Assembly: GCF_031202305.1 (NCBI RefSeq)
Contig: NZ_CP101731.1
Location: forward strand, 496,001 to 560,000
Reading direction: 5' to 3'
Length of the DNA: 64,000 nucleotides
Source: Pelagibacterium sp. 26DY04
Lineage (GTDB): Bacteria; Pseudomonadota; Alphaproteobacteria; Rhizobiales; Devosiaceae
The position numbers and the translations under genes are program-made. Positions within the stretch are counted from its first letter, which is position 1; each line of letters starts with the position of its first letter. This document shows positions 8,336 through 17,113 of this stretch, in pieces. Under the pieces are notes generated by a model. That model worked only from the letters and a program-made list of their open reading frames with translations. It had not been told where the DNA came from and did no database searches.

Positions 8336-9900
8336 ATTTTCTCCGTCAGATGTTTAGCTAGTCTTTGCGCCAAGGCACTCGCAACTACGGTAGGGTTTGT
8401 GTTGCCGGTCGTGGGGAAGACAGACCCATCGGCGACGTAAACGTTGGTGGCCTCGAACAGTCTGAGGTTCTCATTCACCACACCGAACTTAGGGGAATTG
8501 GCCATCCTACAGGTGCCTAGGTGGTGCGCGGCTGAGGAGAAGCGAGCAGCCCAGGGTGCTTCGCGCGGAGTCCAGATAGGGCGGGCGAAGCTCGGATCAA
8601 TCGCCCCGGCAACAACCGAATAGAAGCGCTCCACCGATTCGACGTCGAAGCTGTTCACCTGCCAGTCGACCGCCGGCACTCGATAGCCGAAGGCGTCGGT
8701 GTCTTCCGAAAGGATGACTTTGCTCTCGGGGTTGGGTGTCTGCTCACACACCAGAAACGCATCAAGTATGTCGTAACGCACGGGGATCGCAAATTTGTAA
8801 GCGAGCACTTGCCTGGCAAGGTTGAGATTTGTCGCCAGCGTAAGAAAATCCTCCACCTTGGCTCTTCTGGCTGCGAGCGTGAGCAGCGAGAGCTTGACAC
8901 GCTCCGTTCTGTCATCCAGCCCTGCGGCGAAAGCCGGTCGCAGGAATACAGCATGATTTGGCATGCCGGTTTCTGCCGCTATCCCAGCTTTAAGTCTCAG
9001 CCCCGATCGAATCTTCTGCCCGGGCTTGAACAGATGCTCGGAATATATTCCCGACCTTTGAGTAGCGGCCAGGCGCAACTGAAAGGCATTACCCATGGGG
9101 TGGTCGCCCAGAAATCGCCCAACGAGGCCTTCGCTGTTTCCCAGCCCGGCAGGGTGGCGCGAGCGCGAGTTGAGCAGCAGGCGTGGATTTTGGTGAGCGC
9201 CTCCACAGAGCACGACTGCGCAGTTTTCTCGCAGGTTGAGATCAACCGTGCCGCCGCCGAGCTTGCCTATGCGCAGGCTGGAAACGGCCGCTGAGGTGGA
9301 GGCGCCCAGTAACTCAAGCACCGGACTATCCGAGACGAGGTCCACATATTCGGACCGCTTGATATATTCCATGTCATCGGCAAACCGAGCGGGCTTAGTG
9401 GCCTGGATCAACAGCTTGTTCTGGAGAATGTTTTGATCGAACTCCAATGCAGCCAACAGCGCTCGTAGGTGATCGGGCAGCTGTTCGACATGGAAGTAGT
9501 CTGTCGTGTACTGATAACGATTGGCGAGGCTCTCGATATAGCTGGAAAGATCGGCCTGTGAGATTGGCCAGCCAGAGTGCGGGATCCAGGGCCGGACTTC
9601 GAAATCCTCGTCATCGAGTGGCCCCATAACGCCATGCCATAGGGAAGAACCCCCGCCAACCTGGTTGGCGTAAGTCGGCGAGAGCCTGCGTGGCAGCCCA
9701 ATGTCCTGCATGGGAAGTACGTCTTCATCCGGGCCGGGGCGCTTTGGTTTGGCCGGCCCGGCTTCCAGAACGAGCACACGCCTTCGGGCCTCATGCATGG
9801 CGCGGGCAAAGGTTAGCCCGCTCGGGCCCGAACCGACAACCACAGCGTCATACTGGATGCCGAGCTGCTCTGACGAAATGTGCGATAGCGATAGAAGCAT
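8332..9900 (-). CDS. GMC-family FAD-dependent oxidoreductase
   Basis: The start at 9900 gives 522 residues and places the FAD-binding motif YDAVVVGSGPSGLTFARAM near residue 17, as expected. A longer frame upstream adds 71 residues of no family character, so it was not used. The C-terminal part carries HHLGTCRM and DGSVFPTTGNTNPT, the GMC signature with the active-site His and Asn. Such enzymes oxidise alcohols or sugars. Here, beside an SDR inside a polysaccharide cluster, a sugar or polyol modification is likely but unproven. It is divergent from the DUF115-like gene, with a 124-bp intergenic region. Confidence 0.85.
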   Translation of the reverse strand: MLLSLSHISSEQLGIQYDAVVVGSGPSGLTFARAMHEARRRVLVLEAGPAKPKRPGPDEDVLPMQDIGLPRRLSPTYANQVGGGSSLWHGVMGPLDDEDFEVRPWIPHSGWPISQADLSSYIESLANRYQYTTDYFHVEQLPDHLRALLAALEFDQNILQNKLLIQATKPARFADDMEYIKRSEYVDLVSDSPVLELLGASTSAAVSSLRIGKLGGGTVDLNLRENCAVVLCGGAHQNPRLLLNSRSRHPAGLGNSEGLVGRFLGDHPMGNAFQLRLAATQRSGIYSEHLFKPGQKIRSGLRLKAGIAAETGMPNHAVFLRPAFAAGLDDRTERVKLSLLTLAARRAKVEDFLTLATNLNLARQVLAYKFAIPVRYDILDAFLVCEQTPNPESKVILSEDTDAFGYRVPAVDWQVNSFDVESVERFYSVVAGAIDPSFARPIWTPREAPWAARFSSAAHHLGTCRMANSPKFGVVNENLRLFEATNVYVADGSVFPTTGNTNPTVVASALAQRLAKHLTEKI

Positions 9901-10024
9901 GAGTTTCCATGTTCGAAGGGTCCACTGCGTCGAGCGCCCGAACCAGGTGCTGTCGGGCTCCGAATCTGGTAGTGGCCGTGACTCTATAACTACCAAAGAC
10001 AGCCAAAGAAAGAAAAGGCCGCGC

Positions 10025-10843
10025 ATGCCGATCACAGCCAGGAAAGTTTTGCAATTTGTTGGGAGGACTGCCCGGGAGCTTGTGGTCGATACAGCTTGGC
10101 CGCTGGCATCCACGGGCCCGATGAAGGAAAGCCGCGAGCGTTTGCTAGCCCTGCGCGATAGTTATCACGGTCAGCCTGGATTGGTCATAGGCAACGGGCC
10201 CAGCATCAATGGCCAGAATCTCGGCAGAATGACCGATTTCGTCTCAATTGCCGCGAATGCGTTCTTTCTCAAGTCGGACAGCATCGGGGCACATCCAACG
10301 TTTCTAACGGTTGAAGATCCACTGCCCGCTGAGGATAACAAGGAAAGGCTGAAAGCGTATTCCGGTGCGATAAAGATCGCGCCATGGGACCTTCGAGGAA
10401 CCTTAGGAGATAGTTCAGACTATATCTACTGCAATTTCTGGCGAACGTATGCTCCCTTCGCCGGTTCTAGATTTCCGTTCTATTCGGACGATTTTGCTCG
10501 ACGAGTCTTCTGGGGTGGAACTGTCCTATATATGAACATTCAACTTGCCTCATACCTGGGGTGCAACCCAATCTACTTGATTGGTGTCGACCTGACTTAT
10601 CATATTCCATCGTCAGCCAAGATTGAGGGCAATATCATTACGTCGACCGAAGATGATCCAAACCATTTCGACGCCACCTATTTCGGCGCCGGCAAACGTT
10701 GGCACCTGCCCGAAACAGAGCGTATGCAGCGCTGCATTTATTTCGCATACGAGCACCTCCGGGAGAGGGGCATCCCACTAATCAATGCGACGGCTGGTGG
10801 AAACCTACACGGTCTGCCGCGCGCCGATTTCGACACAATCTGA
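10025..10843 (+). CDS. DUF115 / GT42-like protein (possible sialyl- or ulosonyl-transferase fold)
   Basis: The 272-aa product starts at the ATG at 10025, which has an AAAAGG ribosome-binding site eight bases upstream. It contains GLVIGNGPSINGQNLGRM, matching the GNGPSL nucleotide-binding loop shared by DUF115 proteins and GT42 sialyltransferases, and a later WGGTVLYMNIQLASYLGCNPIYLIGVDL segment with the conserved G(I/V)D turn. GT42 enzymes transfer sialic-acid-like sugars from CMP donors. A CMP-sugar synthetase-like gene lies 3.5 kb away in the same locus. Whether this protein is a true transferase or a DUF115 relative is uncertain. Confidence 0.65.
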   Translation: MPITARKVLQFVGRTARELVVDTAWPLASTGPMKESRERLLALRDSYHGQPGLVIGNGPSINGQNLGRMTDFVSIAANAFFLKSDSIGAHPTFLTVEDPLPAEDNKERLKAYSGAIKIAPWDLRGTLGDSSDYIYCNFWRTYAPFAGSRFPFYSDDFARRVFWGGTVLYMNIQLASYLGCNPIYLIGVDLTYHIPSSAKIEGNIITSTEDDPNHFDATYFGAGKRWHLPETERMQRCIYFAYEHLRERGIPLINATAGGNLHGLPRADFDTI

Positions 10844-10878
10844 CTTATACTTTCCTCTGCAGCATAGGGACGGATCTT

Positions 10879-11850
10879 ATGAAATGTTCTATCATTATTC
10901 GCGCCTACAACGAGGAACGGCACATCGCCAAGCTTCTGGTTGGCATTGGCCAGCAGGCGATCAAACCTCATGAAATCATTCTGGTAGATTCTGGCTCGAC
11001 AGATAGCACCCGAGCTATCGCACAGAATTTCGGTGCCAAGATCGTCGAGATACCGAAGGCGGATTTCACTTTTGGTAGGGCGCTAAACGTGGGCTGTCGT
11101 GCTGCCACAGGCGAAATTCTTGTTTTTGTCAGTGCCCATGTCTATCCCACGCGCCGTGACTGGCTTGCCTCTCTTTGCCGGCCTTTCTCCAACGAGAATA
11201 TTTCGTTGTCATACGGTCGGCAGATAGGCAATCACCTCAACCATTTCTCCGAGCATCAGATTTTTGCGAAATGGTTTCCCGCTCAGTCAGAAATCCCTCA
11301 GGTCGGCTATTTCTGCAATAATGCCAATGCTGCGATCCGGCGCAAAGCTTGGAGCAACAGGCCCTATGACGAGAATCTGACCGGCTTAGAGGACCTGGCA
11401 TGGGCGAAACAGGCGCAAGCAGATGGTGAAGAAATTGCCTATGTTTCCCAGGCCGAAATCGTTCATGTGCATGAAGAATCCTGGCGATCAGTGCGCAATC
11501 GCTACCGGCGCGAAGCGATTGCCATGACCAGAATAGAGCCCAATGCACATTTCAGTTTGGGTGACTTCATGTCTCTGTTCGTCCGCAACGTTTGGGGAGA
11601 CGCACGCTCAGCTACCAAGCAACGGCGCTTGCACAAGGAAATGGCCGGTATTTTGCGTTTCCGGTTCAACCAGTTTCTGGGAACCTACCAAGGGTATCGG
11701 GACAAGGGCGGGCTGTCGCGAGCCTTGCGTGAGCGCTTTTACTATCCCGCTGCTCTTAACGTGGACGACACGGCCGGGGAGCATGACATAGATCACATAG
11801 ACTATTCCCGCCTCATGCGCGCTCCCGTTAACGTTAGCGCAAGAAAGTAG
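10879..11850 (+). CDS. Family 2 glycosyltransferase
   Basis: The 323-aa product begins MKCSIIIRAYNEERHI, the typical GT2 N-terminus, followed by ILVDSGSTDST. The usual DxD position reads VSAHV rather than a canonical Asp-x-Asp, a variant seen in some rhamnosyltransferase-like GT2 proteins. An ED motif (LTGLEDLAWAKQ) and a HEESWRSVRNRYRREA segment follow. The Met at 10879 is preferred to an earlier in-frame start because it opens the conserved beta-strand. It lies 35 bp after the DUF115-like gene on the same strand and probably shares its transcript. It should add one sugar to the lipid-linked repeat unit at the cytoplasmic face. Confidence 0.85.
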   Translation: MKCSIIIRAYNEERHIAKLLVGIGQQAIKPHEIILVDSGSTDSTRAIAQNFGAKIVEIPKADFTFGRALNVGCRAATGEILVFVSAHVYPTRRDWLASLCRPFSNENISLSYGRQIGNHLNHFSEHQIFAKWFPAQSEIPQVGYFCNNANAAIRRKAWSNRPYDENLTGLEDLAWAKQAQADGEEIAYVSQAEIVHVHEESWRSVRNRYRREAIAMTRIEPNAHFSLGDFMSLFVRNVWGDARSATKQRRLHKEMAGILRFRFNQFLGTYQGYRDKGGLSRALRERFYYPAALNVDDTAGEHDIDHIDYSRLMRAPVNVSARK

Positions 11851-11913
11851 CCTCTCGACAAGGAACTGCGATACTTAGTTCTTCGGAAGCTGCCCCATGT
11901 CTTCCACAGCGCT

Positions 11914-13326
11914 TCAGAATACCCGAGACAACATGTATGCTATTAACATAGACACGGCAAATACAACGGCAGGAGCAAGGGCCGTCCTTATTTCGAACGC
12001 CGGAAAAGGTATCCCGAATTGGCGGTGGTTTAGAACGAGCGGGCACCAAGCATAAACGACGAGAATTCCCACAAGTCCAGCCATGGCGGCGCCCCACCCC
12101 CCATAACCCGGGATGAATATGAGTGCGCAGCCCAGGCTTACAATGCCCGTGAGACCATCCAGCCAATGCCAAACTATTACATTGGTAATTGAATAAGTCT
12201 GGAGATGCGCTGCTGCATTGCGCTGGATGAGGAGCGTCACAGCAAGAATACACCATAGCTCGACGTCGACGAAGGCTGTCTCGAATTGGGGAAAAGACCT
12301 CGTGAAGGGGATCAACAGCCCGATCAAGGCGGAAAGTCCGGCGGCAATCCATAACGATCTGCTCGTAGCCTGCCCCGCAACAAGCGCAACGCGTGCATAG
12401 TCACGGTTACGGAAGGCATAGGTCATGGTGTGTAGGCGAGACAGGACGGGCGCCGAACTGAGCATAGTAAGCACTGTTATGGCCTGTTGAGCCATCAAGT
12501 AGGCAGCGGCGATTGGAGGCGAGCTATACTGAGCAACCACCAGCCCGATGCTTTGGCGTGTTCCAGTGCTCATCAGCGTTCCCACACCCGTACGCCAGAT
12601 GGGGGCCCAAACTACACTTAGTGTACGCCTAAAGCTGTCTATATCGCCGCCACGCGAAAGAGTCACCCAACCATTGTCTCTGCAAAGAGCGGCAATGAGA
12701 ATGATGGCGGCTCCGATGCACAGATGCATGATGAGAACCATCAGGGCGAGCGAGGGCAACAGCAAGATACCGACTGTGGCTACGACGCCGCCACCCAGCC
12801 AGGCAAGCCCATCGATCCTGCGCGCCTCGGCGACTATGCCACGTCCGTTCAGGTAGGTCAGCTGGCGCAAAAGCACGACCCGCAACGGCGCTAAGGCAAC
12901 GATCATTGCCCAGGCAAGCCATCCATCGGCGGGGCTGCCCATATGACTGATCGGGAGGAATAAGGCGGCGGTTCCTAGCGTCGAAAGCAGCACGAGCAGG
13001 AGCACTGTGAAGATCGAAAATGCCGCTCGGGTGAACTGAGCCAGTTCCTTCAGTGAGGGTTCACAAGCACCGTTGCCCGTGCCGCTCTCCCGTGGTGTGT
13101 CCGCATACGAAAGCATGCGGACTAGTACATGGGGTACGCCGATAAAGAGCAGGTTCTGCATACCCAGAAGAGTTGTCATTACCAGCCAGACCGATACATC
13201 TGCTGGAGTGCGCACCGCATACAGTATGGGGACCGGCACCAGATAACAAAGCGATCTCGACAGATTCGAGAACGCCAGCATCGTGCTGTCCGATTGTGAT
13301 AAACGGGACCATGCACTGCTCTTCAT
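11914..13326 (-). CDS. Wzx-like polysaccharide flippase
   Basis: The 470-aa product is hydrophobic throughout, with about twelve membrane segments, the usual layout of O-antigen and exopolysaccharide flippases of the MOP superfamily. These move the undecaprenyl-linked repeat unit across the inner membrane for polymerisation. There are no catalytic motifs to check, so the call rests on topology, length and the neighbouring transferases and polymerase. It is convergent with the GT2 gene at 10879. A MATE-type transporter is a weaker alternative. Confidence 0.75.
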   Translation of the reverse strand: MKSSAWSRLSQSDSTMLAFSNLSRSLCYLVPVPILYAVRTPADVSVWLVMTTLLGMQNLLFIGVPHVLVRMLSYADTPRESGTGNGACEPSLKELAQFTRAAFSIFTVLLLVLLSTLGTAALFLPISHMGSPADGWLAWAMIVALAPLRVVLLRQLTYLNGRGIVAEARRIDGLAWLGGGVVATVGILLLPSLALMVLIMHLCIGAAIILIAALCRDNGWVTLSRGGDIDSFRRTLSVVWAPIWRTGVGTLMSTGTRQSIGLVVAQYSSPPIAAAYLMAQQAITVLTMLSSAPVLSRLHTMTYAFRNRDYARVALVAGQATSRSLWIAAGLSALIGLLIPFTRSFPQFETAFVDVELWCILAVTLLIQRNAAAHLQTYSITNVIVWHWLDGLTGIVSLGCALIFIPGYGGWGAAMAGLVGILVVYAWCPLVLNHRQFGIPFPAFEIRTALAPAVVFAVSMLIAYMLSRVF

Positions 13327-13387
13327 TTTGGTGCCAATCTCTCCGGCATTAACTGCGCTGTTGCCGGCTTAGCTTCAGTGCGGATTG

Positions 13388-14374
13388 TCAGGCTACGCGG
13401 TGATACTCAGCAAGTGACCCTGATCCTATTCCCAGCATTGCCAAAGCGATATCGACACTTTTGCGATTCGTCCGGCCTATGCCTTGGCTTGTGCTGGAGC
13501 CTGAATGCGTACCGAAGAGGCAGTTGTCAAATGCCCGGAGTCGGCTGCTCATAGGCAGCGGCTCTTCCTCGAAAACGTCCAGGCCCGCTGCGCCCACCTG
13601 CCCACTTTCCAGAGCGTCGGCCAGAGCGTCCTCATCGACGATCGGGCCGCGGGCGACATTGACCAGCATTGCGCCTTGGCGCATCCGCGCGAATGCGGCG
13701 GCGTTGAAAAGATGGCGATTATCGGGGGTAAGGTTGCAGGCGATAATGACGATGTCAGCGCCTGCCAGCAATGCATCGAACGGCCGCTGGTCAATCTCAA
13801 GTCGTGAGAGTACTGCGGGATCGATACTGACAACATCGGAACCCAATACGGTCATGCCGAACGCCCGCGCTCGGCGCGCGACCTCCTGGCCGATGCCACC
13901 GAGTCCGACGATGCCAACTGTCTTGCCGGAGAGGGACGTGCCCTCATAACGCGTCCATTCACCCCTGCGCACATCCCTGTCCATTTTGTGGATATGTCGC
14001 GCAAGGTTAAGCACGTGGCCCATTGCTAGATCTGCGACCTCGTTCGAGAACATGCCCGGGGTATTGTAAACCGGCAAACCAAGGGCGCTGGCCGCCGACT
14101 TATCCACGTTATCCGTACCTATTCCCCACCGGACGATACCGGACAATTTTCCGGCACGTCCCGCACTAAGCACATTCGCCCCCAGCGGGTCGTCGCCCGC
14201 GATCAAGATGTCCGCTCCAGGCACCATCTGGATCATTTCCGCTTCAGTGAACTGCTGGCCCGCCAGCTGCGGCACCCAGCATTCGACGCCGTGACCCATC
14301 AGTTCCTCGCGAAAGCATCCGATGTGTCGCTGCAAATGCCCGCAGGTTACAAGAAGCGTGTATTTCTCTGTCAT
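13388..14374 (-). CDS. D-2-hydroxyacid dehydrogenase (phosphoglycerate-dehydrogenase-like)
   Basis: The 328-aa product has a full dehydrogenase layout: GIVGLGGIGQEVARRARAFGM for NAD(H) binding, LVNVARGPIVDEDAL with the catalytic Arg, GLDVFEEEPLP with the Glu, and a late His in FGTHSGSST. It oxidises a 2-hydroxyacid to a 2-keto acid. The start overlaps the stop of the NeuA-like gene (ATGA), so the pair is co-translated. In a surface-glycan locus this suggests a role in making or modifying an acidic sugar precursor rather than serine synthesis. Confidence 0.85.
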   Translation of the reverse strand: MTEKYTLLVTCGHLQRHIGCFREELMGHGVECWVPQLAGQQFTEAEMIQMVPGADILIAGDDPLGANVLSAGRAGKLSGIVRWGIGTDNVDKSAASALGLPVYNTPGMFSNEVADLAMGHVLNLARHIHKMDRDVRRGEWTRYEGTSLSGKTVGIVGLGGIGQEVARRARAFGMTVLGSDVVSIDPAVLSRLEIDQRPFDALLAGADIVIIACNLTPDNRHLFNAAAFARMRQGAMLVNVARGPIVDEDALADALESGQVGAAGLDVFEEEPLPMSSRLRAFDNCLFGTHSGSSTSQGIGRTNRKSVDIALAMLGIGSGSLAEYHRVA

Positions 14375-15051
14375 TTCGGATGCCTCGTTGCGGCGTAGAT
14401 CGCTTCCGCGACCCGAAAATTGATTTCCTCGTCAATATCCTGCGCCTCGAAAGGATCGAGCTCAAGCAAGTAGGGGCGGTAACCGATGCGGTTTTGCCTT
14501 TCAACTAAAGTGCTTTTTTCAAAGATATAGAGACACGAATTTTCTTCGTATATCGGCGGCAAATCCTGCGTTCGCAGCAGGATGGCCGGGTTGTGGTTCA
14601 CGGGGCGCGCCAACTGGTCCCAAAGCCGTGTCTGTAAACGAGTCACCGAGAACAACGAGTCGTGAATCGGATACTTGCTGAAAAAGGTCTCAATTCCCCG
14701 CAGCACCGTGTCGCGGGTCACGAGCGGATTAGTTGAATGTGTCTGGAGGTAAAATTCGCTGTCGACCTGCGATATGTCATGAAGCAGCACATTGTTCATA
14801 GGTGTTGCGCCATCGCGCAAATGCTCCGGCCGATCAATGAGCATTACATCGGGATATTGTTTCTGGCACACGTCCTGAATCAGATCGGAGTCTGTATCAA
14901 TCGCCACTTTGTCAATTTCAGGAATGCTGACAAGTACATCGAGCATATGCTGAAAAAGTGGCCGGCCATCTCCAAATGACCGGTAATTTTTACCTTTTAT
15001 GCGCTCTGATGAATGCCGCATGGGCATCAAGGCAACTAGCTTGTGTGTCAT
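14371..15051 (-). CDS. CMP-acidic-sugar synthetase-like cytidylyltransferase (NeuA/KdsB superfamily)
   Basis: The 226-aa product opens with LMPMRHSSERIKGKNYRSF, the nucleotide-binding loop of the acylneuraminate cytidylyltransferase family, and later shows LQTHSTNPL, equivalent to the family's LQPTSPL motif. These enzymes charge CMP onto nonulosonic acids or related sugars. The partner dehydrogenase overlaps it, and a GT42-like protein lies in the locus, so an acidic sugar in the glycan is plausible. No NeuB- or NeuC-like gene is visible in this window, so the sugar may be made elsewhere or may be something other than sialic acid. Confidence 0.75.
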   Translation of the reverse strand: MTHKLVALMPMRHSSERIKGKNYRSFGDGRPLFQHMLDVLVSIPEIDKVAIDTDSDLIQDVCQKQYPDVMLIDRPEHLRDGATPMNNVLLHDISQVDSEFYLQTHSTNPLVTRDTVLRGIETFFSKYPIHDSLFSVTRLQTRLWDQLARPVNHNPAILLRTQDLPPIYEENSCLYIFEKSTLVERQNRIGYRPYLLELDPFEAQDIDEEINFRVAEAIYAATRHPK

Positions 15052-15208
15052 TAACTTTCCATGAGGTAAGGATTACACGGCGCGACGTATTCTGTAGTCG
15101 ATAGCAGGTGCGCGGCTAATAGCAAAACCGACTGTCTGATTGCTCACGCCCGTTGAACCGATTATACGTGCTTTCTGGCGCATCAACGCATCGAGTGCAA
15201 GCTACTGA

Positions 15209-16048
15209 ATGGAACAAATGCTGAAAAATCCTTTGCCCATCAGCGTGTTGATGTCCGTCTATCATGGGGAAAAACCAGAATACCTAAGACAAGCTCTTCA
15301 ATCGATCGCCGACCAGGGCTGTGCTCCAGCAGAAGTCGTTTTGGTCGAGGACGGGCAAATCCCCGACGAACTTGCAACGGTAATCGATGCCTATGAGGCG
15401 TCTCTTCCACTCGTTAGGCTAAAGTTCATTAAGAATCGTGGTCTTGGGCCTTCGCTCAGAGACGGGCTTGAGGCTTGTGCACATGAAATCGTCGCGAGGA
15501 TGGACAGCGATGACATTGCGCGCCAATCTCGTTTCTGTCTACAATATGAGTATATCGAGAAGAATGGCATAGACCTTTTGGGCTCCTTTATTGAAGAGTT
15601 TAATTCGAAGCCGGGAGATTTAGGTGTAGTCCGAAGCCTACCATCGCAGAACGAAGAAATTTGTTCCAAATTGGGACGCAGGAATTGTTTCAACCACATG
15701 ACCGTCATGTTCCGAAAGAGCAAGGTTTTGGCAGCCGGATCGTATCGGGATGAGCCATACTTCGAGGACTATGGCCTGTGGCTCCGAATGCGAAGGCAGG
15801 GGAGCAAATTCGCAAACATGCCTGAAGTCCATGTTGACGCGCGAATTGGAGATGGATTTGTCGCGCGGCGGTCGGGCCTAAAGTATATCAAACGGGAAAT
15901 TCTGGCACTGTCTTCATTCCACCAACAGGGGCTGATCGGGAAGCGGGATTTCTTGTTCGGCATTGTTGTTCGCACTGCGGTTAGAACCCTTCCGCAGAAA
16001 ATGTTTCAGCAGCTCTATTCGACAGTTTTGCGACGGCGCGCGAATTGA
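15209..16048 (+). CDS. Family 2 glycosyltransferase, EpsE-like
   Basis: The 279-aa product begins PISVLMSVYHGEKPEYLRQAL and contains VVLVEDG and ARMDSDDIARQSRF, giving the GT2 fold and the metal-binding Asp-x-Asp-Asp motif. A FEDYGLWLRM motif follows at the acceptor site. The start at 15209 is the first Met before the conserved strand. The gene is divergent from the NeuA-like gene across about 157 bp that should contain both promoters. An IS3 element lies just downstream, marking the edge of the locus. Confidence 0.85.
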   Translation: MEQMLKNPLPISVLMSVYHGEKPEYLRQALQSIADQGCAPAEVVLVEDGQIPDELATVIDAYEASLPLVRLKFIKNRGLGPSLRDGLEACAHEIVARMDSDDIARQSRFCLQYEYIEKNGIDLLGSFIEEFNSKPGDLGVVRSLPSQNEEICSKLGRRNCFNHMTVMFRKSKVLAAGSYRDEPYFEDYGLWLRMRRQGSKFANMPEVHVDARIGDGFVARRSGLKYIKREILALSSFHQQGLIGKRDFLFGIVVRTAVRTLPQKMFQQLYSTVLRRRAN

Positions 16049-16186
16049 GGAAGATGTTGCCGCATTGCGGCGGACTTTCTGGCCGCGCAACCGTGTCATG
16101 CACGCAAGGTTTCCTCTGGCCCTGACGTTGCCCCTTGGAGCTAATCCAGTTTGAAATAGACTCTGGCCCATCGAAAAGGACCAGAG

Positions 16187-16453
16187 ATGAAGCGCAACAG
16201 GTTCAGCGAAGAACAGATTATCGGCATCCTCAAGGAGCATGAGGCGGGCGTTCCGGTCGCCGATTTGTGCCGTACGCACGGCGTGAGCAGCGCCAGTATC
16301 TATAAGTGGAAAGCCAAATACGGCGGCATGGATGTGAGCGAGGCAAAACGGCTGAAGTCGCTTGAGGACGAGAACTCCAAGCTCAAGAAGCTCCTGGCCG
16401 ATGCCATGCTGGACAACTCCGCACTCAAGGATCTTCTCGGAAAAAAATGGTAG
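16187..16453 (+). CDS. IS3-family transposase OrfA
   Basis: The 88-aa product starts MKRNRFSEEQIIGILKEHE, the helix-turn-helix N-terminus of IS3 OrfA, with VADLCRTHGVSSASIYKWK as the recognition part and a C-terminal leucine-zipper-like helix. It binds the element ends. The gene ends over an A7 run (16441-16447), the usual slippery site for the programmed -1 frameshift producing the OrfAB transposase. The OrfB frame lies at -1, consistent with this. Confidence 0.85.
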   Translation: MKRNRFSEEQIIGILKEHEAGVPVADLCRTHGVSSASIYKWKAKYGGMDVSEAKRLKSLEDENSKLKKLLADAMLDNSALKDLLGKKW

Positions 16454-17113
16454 CGCCCGCCGCCAGGCGAAAGGCTGTCGCTTTTCTCAGGGAGGCCTTT
16501 GAGATGAGCGAGCGGCGGGCGTGCACAGTGCTGGGCTTTTGCCGCATGACCATGCGGTATCAGGGCAGCCGCGTCGATGATGTCAAACTCAGAGATCGGA
16601 TGAAGGCGATTGCCCATGAGCGCCGGCGCTTTGGCTATCGGCGCCTGCATGTGCTGCTGCGCCGGGAAGGCTATGTGGTCAACCACAAGCGCCTGTTCCG
16701 GATGTATCGGGAAGAGAAGCTCTCAGTGCGGCGCAGGGGCTGCCGGAAGCGGGCCCTGGGAACACGCGCCCCGATGGTCATCCCCACGGCACCCAACGAG
16801 CGCTGGTCGCTGGATTTTGTCTCCGACCAGCTCACCGACGGGCGCCGGTTCAGGGTTCTGGCCGTCGTGGATGACTGCACGCGCGAGTGCCTGGCGCTCA
16901 TTGCCGATACATCCCTCTCAGGGCTGCGGGTTGCTCGAGAGTTAGAGACGCTCATGGCCACACGGGGCAAGCCAAAGAGGGTGGTCAGCGACAACGGCAC
17001 CGAGTTCACCTCCAATGCCATTCTGGGCTTCGCCGATCGGCACAAGATCGACTGGCATTATATCGCCCCGGGAAAGCCGATGCAGACGGATGTTGTTGAA
17101 TAGCCCCTTCTGC

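Noticed and set aside
9901..10113. Extended N-terminus of the GMC oxidoreductase
   Set aside because: The extra 71 residues do not resemble the family and would overlap the divergent gene; the FAD motif is correctly placed from the start at 9900.
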